Shown here: positions 1 to 7,389 of the stretch, one piece after another
How the letters are laid out: each line of letters begins with the position of its first letter
Numbering within the stretch: the first letter of the stretch is position 1
Program-made: the position numbers and the translations under genes
NCBI GenBank assembly: GCA_023954815.1
Contig: JAGSHB010000048.1
Location: 1-36,584, forward strand
DNA from: Myxococcales bacterium
Lineage (GTDB): Bacteria > Myxococcota_A > UBA9042
Direction: 5' to 3'
Length of the DNA: 36,584 bases
The notes under the pieces: model-generated
Told to the model about the DNA's origin: nothing
Seen by the model: only the letters and a program-made list of their open reading frames with translations
Database searches by the model: none

Positions 1-642
1 CTCGTAGACGTCACACCGCAGTCGGCCAGCGCCCGACTTGGCGGGCGGCAACACCGTGCAAAACTCCACGTTGGCCTGGGCCGGAAAGAGCGGATGGGCT
101 GACAATACGGGGCCTAAGCGCAAACGCTCGTCCTCCGAGAGGGTGTCGAAGAGCACCATATGCGGGTTGCCGGTGCCCACGCCCGTGATGTGGACGGTGG
201 TGCCAACGACATCCAGTGCATGGTCGATAAGCGGCTTGTCGGCGGCCACCGGGACGGCGGCTGGGTCATAGGTGGGCGTTCCCATGGCAACGGAAACCTC
301 GAATGTGTCGCCACCCCGAGAAAAGCCACAGACCAGGGGACCGGCACCAGTCACCACGGTGATTGCGTCGCCGCCCACGGCAAACTTGTCCACCAGGTAT
401 TTGACGAAACACCGCAGGCCGTTGCCGCACATCTCCGGTACCGACCCATCGGCGTTGATCACCTGCATATGAGGTTCGCTGAGGTCACCTGTCAGCAGCA
501 ACAGGCCGTCGGCCCCAATGCCGCGGTGCCGGTCACAGAGGGCAATCGCATGATCGCTGCCAAGCTCGGCCTCTCCATGACGCAGATCAAAAACGATGAA
601 ATCGTTGCCGAGGCCATGCAGTTTGGAAAATGGCAGCTTCAT
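1..642 (-). CDS. dapF: Diaminopimelate epimerase, N-terminal 214 residues (3' end beyond the window)
   Basis: This enzyme interconverts LL- and meso-diaminopimelate in lysine and peptidoglycan synthesis in the cytosol. The reading frame starts at the ATG at 642 with MKLPFSKLHGLGNDFIVFD and runs open to base 1. Family signatures are visible: LHGLGNDF at the N-terminus, RHRGIGADGLL near residue 40, and MCGNGLRCF near residue 72, which carries the first of the two catalytic cysteines. The frame leaves the window at RCDVYE, just before the expected second catalytic cysteine (ACGTG block), so that half cannot be checked. The upstream neighbour, the riboswitch-lipoprotein unit, is divergent. Family call is firm; only the C-terminus is unseen. 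Confidence 0.95.
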   Translation of the reverse strand, partial: MKLPFSKLHGLGNDFIVFDLRHGEAELGSDHAIALCDRHRGIGADGLLLLTGDLSEPHMQVINADGSVPEMCGNGLRCFVKYLVDKFAVGGDAITVVTGAGPLVCGFSRGGDTFEVSVAMGTPTYDPAAVPVAADKPLIDHALDVVGTTVHITGVGTGNPHMVLFDTLSEDERLRLGPVLSAHPLFPAQANVEFCTVLPPAKSGAGRLRCDVYE

Positions 643-780
643 GATCACCTGTATTGGCGGGCTCTGGCGTACGGAGAAGGCGACTGGTCGCGGGGCGCGT
701 GATGCGGCCGACCGACTGTTGTAGCGACAGCGTGGTCCTGCTGCTGCGCAAGCCTACCGATTTGTAGAAGCCCGCGCGAG

Positions 781-955
781 CCGGTGCCTTGCCAGACGTC
801 GCCGCCCCGCGTACACCGCCACAGCTTCCCAGGCCGTGTTGGCTTGGTGAGGCAAAGGAGGAACCCGGTGAAATTCCGGGGCTGACGCGCAACCGTAAGC
901 TGTCGCCGCACCAACCTGCGGCGCCGGCAAGTCGGGAACTCCTTGGGTGGCTGCC
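781..955 (+). promoter_or_regulatory. Cobalamin riboswitch-like leader
   Basis: The block GAACCCGGTG at 861-870, followed by a pairing CCGG, GCTGACGCGCAACCGTAAG at 881-899 and a GCCGC/GCGGC hairpin at about 905-922, matches the conserved core of cobalamin riboswitches. The E. coli btuB leader has nearly the same GCTGACGCGCA..GGTAAG core. AGTCGGGAACTCC at 930-942 is an imperfect match to the 3' B12 box. The arm between core and B12 box is short. Upstream GGTGCC at 783-788 would be the usual 5' strand of the core. The element reads on the plus strand and ends about 130 nt before the ATG of the lipoprotein gene at 1087. A small hairpin at 1050-1064 (CTCGC/GCGAG) lies 10 nt before the Shine-Dalgarno and could be the expression platform; that part is inference. 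The outer boundaries are approximate. Confidence 0.85.
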
Positions 956-1086
956 CTCGCGAACTGGGGCCCGACTCGTGCTGATCACCTGCAGTTTTGC
1001 GGGCGATTGGACCGTCCATCCAAGTTGCTCCAGCGGTTGCCAAATACGTCTCGCCTATCGCGAGTGATGGAACCAGGAGCCTTGCC

Positions 1087-2115
1087 ATGAACCCCATGAT
1101 GTTTTCTCGCCTGCGGGCGGCCGCTCTCGTCGGATTGTTGACCTGTTTTACGGTCGGCTGCGGCGCCGATGACGGCACAGACGACAGCAATGCTGGCACC
1201 ACGACTGACGGCGGAGTGTCCAGCGATGGTTCCGCCAGTGACGGAACCGTCGAGGACGCGGGCGGCCAGGACGCGGGCGGGCAAGACGCCGGTTCGACAG
1301 ACACTGAAGGTGCCTCCGGTGACGACGCTGCGAGCGATGATGCAGCGCAGACCACTGGCGACGCCGGCACAACCGATGGCGGTAGCGTCGATGCAGGAGC
1401 CCCGGCCAAGCGGCCCTTCACAGCTCACAAGATCGCCATCGCGGGTGTGTGGGAGAGCAGCTTCGGCGGCAATGAGATCATCGACGACACAGCCTGGGCG
1501 ACGCCCTACGGCGCAGCCAAAATCGTCAAGACGGATAACACCAAGCGCGTCGTGTTCACCCAGAACGCCAAGGACGACAAGTATAACCCCAGCAAGTTCA
1601 ACAAGGTCGTCTGGACCGCGCCGAGCAAGGAGACCAAGGATGGCTTTGAGGTCACCACCATCTACCAGTGCACGGTCGCCTTTGGCCTAGACTCGTTGGC
1701 GCTGGCCGAGCAGAACACTCAAACGGCGGACGACTCGGACCCGGCGAAGAGCGGCTGTGGCAAGTTCCCATGGACCAAGCTGAGTGCTTTGGAAACGGCT
1801 GGCGAGTGGCAGACCAACTTCAAGACCAGCGAGACCATCAACCGGCAGGCGTGGGGCTTTGCTTGGGTGCGTGGATTCGAAAACGGCAAGAACGTGGCCT
1901 ACACCCAGAATCCAGCAGACGCGAAGTACAGCCCAAACAAGTGGAACAAGCTCGTGTGGACCACCCCCAAGGGCGGAAAGTGGCACTACTGCACAGTCGA
2001 TTTTGGGCTCGATAGCTTGAAAGCCGCGCAGGAAAGCAAGAAGACCGCGGACAGCTCCGATCCCGCAAAGAGCGGCTGTGGCGGCTTTAGCTGGACAGAG
2101 ATGAGCGCGAAGTAG
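1087..2115 (+). CDS. Twin-domain surface lipoprotein of unknown function, downstream of the cobalamin riboswitch
   Basis: A 342-residue predicted lipoprotein. The ATG at 1087 is chosen because AGGAG lies at 1075-1079; an ATG at 997 in frame has no such site and would spoil the signal peptide. The signal peptide ends in a lipobox-like TVGC with Cys25. Residues 26-117 are an Asp/Gly/Ser/Thr-rich spacer. Two homologous domains follow, about 118-233 and 235-342. Shared positions are AG-W---F, E-I---AW, a TQN block, KY-P-K-NK-VWT, CTV-FGLDSL and SDPAKSGCG-F-WT. Each domain has two cysteines in matching places, which suggests one disulphide per domain. I recognise no named family. The riboswitch suggests a role linked to corrinoid capture or use at the cell surface; this is inference. 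Its 3' end overlaps the convergent MATE gene by 29 bases. Confidence 0.85.
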   Translation: MNPMMFSRLRAAALVGLLTCFTVGCGADDGTDDSNAGTTTDGGVSSDGSASDGTVEDAGGQDAGGQDAGSTDTEGASGDDAASDDAAQTTGDAGTTDGGSVDAGAPAKRPFTAHKIAIAGVWESSFGGNEIIDDTAWATPYGAAKIVKTDNTKRVVFTQNAKDDKYNPSKFNKVVWTAPSKETKDGFEVTTIYQCTVAFGLDSLALAEQNTQTADDSDPAKSGCGKFPWTKLSALETAGEWQTNFKTSETINRQAWGFAWVRGFENGKNVAYTQNPADAKYSPNKWNKLVWTTPKGGKWHYCTVDFGLDSLKAAQESKKTADSSDPAKSGCGGFSWTEMSAK

Positions 2116-3454
2116 CGTCCGACAGCAGCGCCGGCATCGCGACAAGCAGCGTTGTCGTGCGGGCCGCGTAGTGGACGTAGAGCGCTGCCCAGAGCCCAGT
2201 ATTGCCCCATGGCCGGAGCGCCCACCAGGCCACTGCAAAGATGCCAAGGGAGACCACCATGGCGTTTCGCATGGCGGGCCCTCGGGTTGCGCCAATAAAG
2301 ATGCCGTCGAGTTGAAAGGCCGTGACGCCGGCGAGCGGGACCCACGCAGCCCACGGTAAATAGGTCGCCGCTAAGGAGCGCAGGGCCTCATCCGGTGTGA
2401 GCAACGCGATGACGAGGTCGCCGCCAAACACGTAAGTGCCAGTCAGCAGTACTGCGGCGAGCAGCGCCCATTGGCTGGAGCGAACCATGGCGCTCCGCAG
2501 ACGGACGACGTCTCGGGCACCGATCGCTTGGCCGGTGAGCGTCTCGGCTGCATAGGCCAGCCCATCGAGAAAGTAGGAGGCGATGCTGACGAGCTGCATG
2601 AGCAGCGCGTTGGCTGCGAGAATGTCGTCGCCGTGTTTGGCGCTCTGAGCGGTGAACCAGACAAAGACGCTGATCAGCGAAAGCGAGCGGATCATGATGT
2701 CGGCGTTCACGCCCAAGGTGCGGCGTAGAGACGCGGAATCGGAGATCGACTGCCAGGAGAGCGCACCCCCCATCTGTCGCACCGCCCTCAGGGCCAACCA
2801 GAGCCCAACACCTGCAGCGACGACCTCGGCTAGCAACGAACCGGCAGCGACACCGTCCACGCCCCAGCCGAGTAGCAGAACGAAAACTGCGTCCAGCACC
2901 ATGTTTGTCACGTTGAGAATGAGCTGCAGTGCCAGCGCCGTACGTGTGCGCCCTAGCCCAATAAACCAACCCAAAAGCGAATAGTTGAACAATGTTGCTG
3001 GGGCCGACCACAATCGGATGCGCACGTAGCCGCTCGCCAGAGATTCCACCTCTGGAGAGCCATCGAGCAGTGAAAATGCCAAGGCAGCGATGGGGCCCTG
3101 GGCGATGACTAGGACGCCCCCCGCGATGGCAGCGATCAGCAGCGCCCGGCCCAGATGCTGTGCTGTGGCGTGGCTGTCTCCGGCGCCCACCGACTGCGCT
3201 GTCAGCCCAGTTGTCGCCATACGGAGAAAGTTGAAGCCCCAAAAGACGAAGGAAAAAACCAGAGCCCCCAAGGACACCGCGCCGATTGGGACCGCCCCAC
3301 CGATGCGAGCGACCGCAGCCATATCGACCAGCCCAAGCAATGGGGTGGTGACGTTGGACAGCATGATCGGCACTGCGATGAGCAGTACGCGACGGTGAGA
3401 AATGCCGACGGACGGGACGACGCCACCTGAGGGCACATGAGGGGTGGGGGTCAT
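2087..3454 (-). CDS. MATE-family multidrug/toxin exporter, DinF-like
   Basis: A 455-residue inner-membrane protein with about 12 hydrophobic segments. The N-terminal half starts with RVLLIAVPIMLSNVTTPLLG, the typical opening of a MATE (MatE) repeat, and has LGLVDMAAVARIGG. DGVAAGSLLAE in the middle is typical of the DinF branch. MATE proteins export cationic or drug-like compounds against Na+ or H+; the substrate here cannot be read. The ATG at 3454 has no clear Shine-Dalgarno, and it lies in a 14-base tandem duplication (TGGGGGTCATGAG-type unit) that gives a second ATG at 3468, out of frame and stopped after five codons. It lies 48 bases behind the small unknown gene at 3503-3877 and may be co-transcribed with it. 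No LexA-type box is visible in front, unlike E. coli dinF. Confidence 0.88.
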   Translation of the reverse strand: MTPTPHVPSGGVVPSVGISHRRVLLIAVPIMLSNVTTPLLGLVDMAAVARIGGAVPIGAVSLGALVFSFVFWGFNFLRMATTGLTAQSVGAGDSHATAQHLGRALLIAAIAGGVLVIAQGPIAALAFSLLDGSPEVESLASGYVRIRLWSAPATLFNYSLLGWFIGLGRTRTALALQLILNVTNMVLDAVFVLLLGWGVDGVAAGSLLAEVVAAGVGLWLALRAVRQMGGALSWQSISDSASLRRTLGVNADIMIRSLSLISVFVWFTAQSAKHGDDILAANALLMQLVSIASYFLDGLAYAAETLTGQAIGARDVVRLRSAMVRSSQWALLAAVLLTGTYVFGGDLVIALLTPDEALRSLAATYLPWAAWVPLAGVTAFQLDGIFIGATRGPAMRNAMVVSLGIFAVAWWALRPWGNTGLWAALYVHYAARTTTLLVAMPALLSDATSRSSLSS

Positions 3455-3502
3455 GAGGTGGGGGTCATGAGGCTGCAGAGACGAGCAAAGGCGATCTTAG
3501 GC

Positions 3503-3877
3503 TCATCCCGGAATCGCCCATGGGCTGGAATCCGGGTAGTCCTCGTCCTCACCGTCATCCGGCCCCTTGGCCATCACAATGATCTGAAAGCGATTTACCT
3601 CGCCCCCGGGATGTGGAGACACGATTAACGTTGAGAAATCAGCGTCCTGTACAGCTTTGCCAACTGCGACGGAGATCATGATCGCCGCTTCGTCGACCTC
3701 AACCACCACGCCATCCTGCTTGCCGTAGATCGCCTGATAAAAATCTGCGATGTCTGGGAAGCGCGCTTTGACCTTGTAGGAGGCGATGGACTCTGTGACC
3801 TGCTCCTCCTCGGCGCCGCGCAACAGGGCGGCACCAAAGCGGGCGATGTCGGGACTAGGGCCTGCAGCCTGTGACAT
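3503..3877 (-). CDS. Small acidic protein of unknown function
   Basis: A 124-residue soluble protein with no signal peptide or membrane segment. The ATG at 3877 has a good AGGAG seven bases upstream, so it is very likely a real gene. The central part (residues 30-105) alternates short hydrophobic strands and charged turns, such as GVVVEVDEAAIMISVAVG and NRFQIIVMAKG, which suggests an alpha/beta fold. The last 15 residues are Asp/Glu/Pro rich. I recognise no family. It is followed on the same strand by the MATE exporter after 48 bases, and it diverges from tdk across 119 bases that contain an inverted repeat GTCCG-N6-CGGAC at 3894-3909. A role with the exporter is possible but not shown by the sequence. 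Confidence 0.75.
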   Translation of the reverse strand: MSQAAGPSPDIARFGAALLRGAEEEQVTESIASYKVKARFPDIADFYQAIYGKQDGVVVEVDEAAIMISVAVGKAVQDADFSTLIVSPHPGGEVNRFQIIVMAKGPDDGEDEDYPDSSPWAIPG

Positions 3878-3996
3878 GGAGTCTCCTGCTCGGGTCCGAA
3901 AATACGGACGTGTCGTGAAGTGAGTATAGCCGATCCAACCTTGTCGTCGCCCCCCTCAAGGGCTACGTTTCGCACCCTACTACCAAAGAGGTCCCC

Positions 3997-4623
3997 ATGA
4001 CCGTGCACGCCGCCGCTTTTCCTCAAGGCCGCATTGAAGTCATCTGCGGACCGATGTTCTCCGGGAAGAGCGAGGAGCTCATTCGGCGCGTTCGGCGTGC
4101 GATCATCGCCCGACAGCGGGTACAGGTCATCAAGCCAGCCATCGACACGCGGTATAGCGAGTCCCAAGTCGTGAGCCACAGCGACGTGCGCCTCAATGCA
4201 GTCTGCGTCGCCAGCGTGCGTGAACTGTACTCGGCGGTGCACCCGCGGACGGAAGTGGTTGGCATCGACGAGGCGCAGTTTTTCGACGACGAGCTGGTGA
4301 CGGTCTGCGACAACCTGGCCAATCGCGGTATGCGGGTCATCGTCGCCGGTCTCGACATGGATTACCGCGGACACCCGTTCGTTCCGATGCCGATGCTGCT
4401 CGGCGTCGCTGAGATCGTCACCAAGATTCAGGCCGTCTGCATGGTCTGCGGCGCGCCGGCGAGCTTCAGCCAACGCCTCTCCGGCGGCGGTGACACGGTC
4501 GAGCTAGGCTCATCGGAACATTACGAAGCGCGCTGTCGGCGTCACTTCGAGCCAGAAGAGGAGCGTCAGCTTGAACTGCTGCGCGCCCGAGCTGAAGTGC
4601 TGCGCGTCCCGCCCGTAAGCTAG
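3997..4623 (+). CDS. tdk: Thymidine kinase (type II)
   Basis: This enzyme phosphorylates thymidine with ATP in the nucleotide salvage pathway. The 208-residue length fits the bacterial family. The P-loop GPMFSGKS is at residues 18-25. IDEAQFF at 90-96 carries the probable catalytic base Glu92. The lasso domain has zinc ligands in CMVC (Cys148, Cys151) and CRRH (Cys180, His183). The ATG at 3997 is preceded by GAGG about seven bases upstream. The gene stands alone: it diverges from the small unknown gene and is followed by a strong hairpin at 4670-4729. Nothing in it looks degenerate. Confidence 0.97.
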   Translation: MTVHAAAFPQGRIEVICGPMFSGKSEELIRRVRRAIIARQRVQVIKPAIDTRYSESQVVSHSDVRLNAVCVASVRELYSAVHPRTEVVGIDEAQFFDDELVTVCDNLANRGMRVIVAGLDMDYRGHPFVPMPMLLGVAEIVTKIQAVCMVCGAPASFSQRLSGGGDTVELGSSEHYEARCRRHFEPEEERQLELLRARAEVLRVPPVS

Positions 4624-4669
4624 AACACCACCCACAGACTTCCTTCGTCGCTCGCTGCTGCCAACTGCG

Positions 4670-4729
4670 TTGGCGCGTGACCGCGCGTCCCTACGCCTAC
4701 GGAGCGTCGACGCGCGGATTGCGCGCCAA
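4670..4729 (+). terminator. Long two-part hairpin behind tdk, probable terminator
   Basis: TTGGCGCG at 4670-4677 pairs with CGCGCCAA at 4722-4729. Inside it CCGCGCGTC at 4681-4689 pairs with GACGCGCGG at 4709-4717, and ACGC/GCGT can pair in the loop. This gives about 21 base pairs with one small internal loop. TTATTCCTT follows, a weak T-rich tail. The position 47 bases behind tdk and just before the TetR promoter region fits an intrinsic terminator that separates the two units. Confidence 0.6.
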
Positions 4730-4736
4730 TTATTCC

Positions 4737-4757
4737 TTGACAACCTGTCGATAAATA
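4737..4757 (+). promoter_or_regulatory. Putative operator 1 of the TetR unit, over a TTGACA -35 box
   Basis: This 21-base site matches the site at 4820-4840 in 18 positions, including a perfect 13-base run CCTGTCGATAAAT. It contains an inverted repeat GACA-N3-TGTC, a symmetric form usual for TetR operators. Its first six bases are TTGACA, a good -35 element; no convincing -10 is seen at the usual distance. The distance to the second copy is 83 bases, about eight helical turns. That the downstream TetR protein binds it is inference. Confidence 0.55.
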
Positions 4758-4819
4758 TTAAACCGTCACTGTGTCGAGGAATAGTTCAACACGTCCACGG
4801 CGAAAATGAGACCTTATTC

Positions 4820-4840
4820 TAGACACCCTGTCGATAAATG
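4820..4840 (+). promoter_or_regulatory. Putative operator 2 of the TetR unit, over the first ATG
   Basis: This is the second copy of the 21-base site, with GACA-N3-TGTC at 4822-4832 and the 13-base run CCTGTCGATAAAT at 4827-4839. It overlaps the ATG at 4838 and ends 30 bases before the GTG at 4871. A bound repressor here would block transcription close to the start of the regulator gene, as in autoregulation. Confidence 0.55.
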
Positions 4841-4870
4841 GCGACCAAACCGCTCACCAAGGACATTTGC

Positions 4871-5596
4871 GTGGCACGAACAGTAGACGAGCAACAGCAC
4901 GAGCAGATGACCTTGCGAGCATTTGAGGCCGTTCGAAAGGGCGGTGTCGCCGGTCTAAGCATGGCGCGAATCGCCCGTGATCTCGGGGTAAAACGATCGA
5001 CGCTGTACTGGTACTTCGGCAATCTCGGCGAGCTGTTCGAGGCGGTCTTGCGGGTGATTTTGGAGCGGCAGGCGATCTTTGTTGCCGGCGAGGTGGCGGA
5101 GCAAAGCCATCCGATCGATCAGATTTTGGCTTGGATTCACGGGGTCCAACGATTTTACGGCAAGGACCCCGAGCTCCTGCCGATTCTCATCCAGCTGTGG
5201 GCCGTGGGTCGGCCGGCGGAGCCTGAGCACGCCATTGCGGCGACCATCGCCCAGTTCGAGCCCCTGCGGCAGGCCGCGGTCGATGTGCTGGAGGAGGGCA
5301 TGCGCGACGGCACAGTGCTGCCCTGCGACCCGGGCACTGTGGTCGATTTGTGCGCGACGCTGATCGACGGATCTCTCATTCACCGGGTGAGTCGCAATCT
5401 GCAGCCAGATGCGGTGACGGCGCTCTTTGTTGCCTGTGTGCTCACGCCGCTCCGTAGTCCGACAACGCCTGGGTGCGAGCTCACTGGGGCCGACCTGGAG
5501 CTACCTGAAGCTGGAACACGGTCGCGGCAAGCAGCGATGCAATCAGAGCAAACACCCCAAGAACGCGACAGGCGAACTTGGCTAGAGGAGGACTGA
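4871..5596 (+). CDS. TetR/AcrR-family transcriptional regulator
   Basis: A 241-residue DNA-binding protein. The N-terminal helix-turn-helix reads GVAGLSMARIARDLGVKRST followed by LYWYFGNLGELFEAVL, the classic TetR pattern. The rest is a helical ligand domain with an unusually polar tail of about 50 residues. Two starts are possible. The ATG at 4838 has no Shine-Dalgarno and lies inside an operator copy. The GTG at 4871 has AAGGA at 4858-4862, so I prefer it; the ATG would add 11 residues. The stop at 5594-5596 is one base before the ATG of the C45 hydrolase, so the two genes form an operon, and the hydrolase is the likely main target besides autoregulation. The ligand is unknown. Confidence 0.88.
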   Translation: MARTVDEQQHEQMTLRAFEAVRKGGVAGLSMARIARDLGVKRSTLYWYFGNLGELFEAVLRVILERQAIFVAGEVAEQSHPIDQILAWIHGVQRFYGKDPELLPILIQLWAVGRPAEPEHAIAATIAQFEPLRQAAVDVLEEGMRDGTVLPCDPGTVVDLCATLIDGSLIHRVSRNLQPDAVTALFVACVLTPLRSPTTPGCELTGADLELPEAGTRSRQAAMQSEQTPQERDRRTWLEED

Positions 5597-5597
5597 C

Positions 5598-7364
5598 ATG
5601 GCCATGCATGACACCGTAGAGACCCCAGAATCCGTCGAGACGGCACAGACCGCGCCCCATCTGCCCCTCGCTATCTTCTCGCTGGCCGGCGACCAGGTGC
5701 AGATGGGCGCCCAACACGGCGCGCTCCTGCGGGCTGTCGGCGGGTGGCAACGCACGTTGGATTACTACCCACGCATGGTCGAGTCCATCGTCATTGGCCA
5801 GCGTAGCCATCCGGCCCAGGCGGCGTTGCCGTTGGCGCTGCGGCCGGTGGTCGGCCTAGCGTTGGACCGCCTCCATAAGCGTCGCGATCCATTCTTTCGT
5901 GCGCGCACGGAGGCGTTTTACGAGGCCCTTGGTGTGCCGAAAAATCAGGCGAAGTACATCGGCGTGATGGATGTGCTGCAAAACGTCATCGGCCTCGCCG
6001 GGCGTGTTGGTGTGGGCGATATCAGCGAGCGGGCCATGGAGATCGCGCCAGCAGCCTGTTCAACGCTGGCTGTTTGGGGAGACGCGACCGAAGACGGGCG
6101 ACTGCTCCACGCTCGCAACTTCGACTTTCCGGGTGCGGGCGTGTGGGAGCAGGCGCCCAGCGTCGTGTTTTGCACGCCAAAGAGCGGCCTACGCTATGGG
6201 TTTGTGACCACACGCGGCGCAGACGTGCCGGCGGTGAGCGTGTTCAATGAAGCGGGGCTGTGCCTGACGATCCATACGCGGTTTCATAAGGATATCAATT
6301 TCAGCGGAAACCTCGCGGTAGACATCTGCCATCGCGTCGCGCTCCACGCTCGGACGCTAGCCGACGCCGTACAGCTGCTGAAGGAGACCGATAGCGCATC
6401 TAGCTGGGGTATTTTGGTCTCTCATGACCGTTCGGCGGCGTTGGTCGAGATGACTGCGGGGCAGTTCGCGGTGACCTATCCCGATACGGACCAACCGTGG
6501 CTGAGCTGCACCAATCGCTACATGGCCCCCCATCTGCAAGGCGGAGAGTTGGAGCCAAGCGCTGGATTCCTGATGCACAGTGATGGTCGATGGGCAGCGC
6601 TCGAACGCCGGGCCCAGGCCGCAGTGGCCCAAAATCCGCTGTCGATTGAACATCTACAATCGCTGCTCGGCGACCACGGCGACCACGGCGAGGAGGGCCC
6701 AGGGAGCCGCGCATCTGGCGGTATCTTGGCGCAGTGCAATGGCGTGCATTCGGTGGTCATCGATCCCGAGCGGCAGACCGTCGATGTCTCCGTCGGTGAG
6801 GTCCCCACCGGACACGGGCCCTATGTGCGCATTCCATGGCGTTGGCAGGACTCACCAGGTGTCGAATCCATGGATCTAGGACAGATCCGCACGCAGCACA
6901 CGCCGACCCAGCGCCATAGAAATGGCCGTGTAGGCCAAGCGTACCAGCAGTTTCTGACGGCAGCTCGCATCGAGATGCACGCGGGCCATGCGACAGATGC
7001 CGAAGTCGCTGTGGAACAAGCCTGTGCGTTGGACCCGAAAGAGTCTTCATATCGGCTACTGCTGGCGGGCTACCGACTGCGGCGGCGCGATCCAGCGGGA
7101 GCACTAGCCCACTTGACGAAGGCGCTCACGACGGAATACGCACCCTTTTACCGTGCACGATTGCTGCTGTGGGCCAGTCGTGCAGCTGAGTTGACAGGCA
7201 ACGCGGTGCAGGCCCAAACCCTGCGCGCCGAGCTGCTGGCCCTTCGACACAGTCACATTGGTCGCTATCAAAGCGCGGCACAGAAAGAGTCACAGTCCCC
7301 GCTGCCTGGTCGGCGGCTATTTCGCACCCGCATTCAAGTGCAGCTCTGTGATCTGGCGGCGTAG
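5598..7364 (+). CDS. C45-family autoproteolytic hydrolase/acyltransferase with a TPR-like tail
   Basis: A 588-residue Ntn-hydrolase. The core motif is PAACSTLAVWGDATEDG followed by LLHARNFDF, as in the penicillin acyltransferase-like C45 peptidases. These cut themselves before a Cys and use it as the N-terminal nucleophile; here that is Cys154. The start is the ATG at 5598 with GAGGAGG nine bases upstream. There is no signal peptide, so it is probably cytosolic. Residues about 450-570 are Ala/Leu-rich helical repeats that resemble TPRs, an addition to the usual family length of about 350. Members cleave or form amide bonds in acyl-amino acids or beta-lactam-like substrates; the substrate here is open. 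It is co-transcribed with the TetR gene in front. Confidence 0.82.
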   Translation: MAMHDTVETPESVETAQTAPHLPLAIFSLAGDQVQMGAQHGALLRAVGGWQRTLDYYPRMVESIVIGQRSHPAQAALPLALRPVVGLALDRLHKRRDPFFRARTEAFYEALGVPKNQAKYIGVMDVLQNVIGLAGRVGVGDISERAMEIAPAACSTLAVWGDATEDGRLLHARNFDFPGAGVWEQAPSVVFCTPKSGLRYGFVTTRGADVPAVSVFNEAGLCLTIHTRFHKDINFSGNLAVDICHRVALHARTLADAVQLLKETDSASSWGILVSHDRSAALVEMTAGQFAVTYPDTDQPWLSCTNRYMAPHLQGGELEPSAGFLMHSDGRWAALERRAQAAVAQNPLSIEHLQSLLGDHGDHGEEGPGSRASGGILAQCNGVHSVVIDPERQTVDVSVGEVPTGHGPYVRIPWRWQDSPGVESMDLGQIRTQHTPTQRHRNGRVGQAYQQFLTAARIEMHAGHATDAEVAVEQACALDPKESSYRLLLAGYRLRRRDPAGALAHLTKALTTEYAPFYRARLLLWASRAAELTGNAVQAQTLRAELLALRHSHIGRYQSAAQKESQSPLPGRRLFRTRIQVQLCDLAA

Positions 7365-7389
7365 CTGAATCCGCTCGCCGGCACGCAAA

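Noticed and set aside
2087-3540. SOS control of the DinF-like MATE gene, as in E. coli
   Set aside because: No CTGAAC-N4-GTTCAG or similar dyad is visible before the gene or before the upstream small gene.
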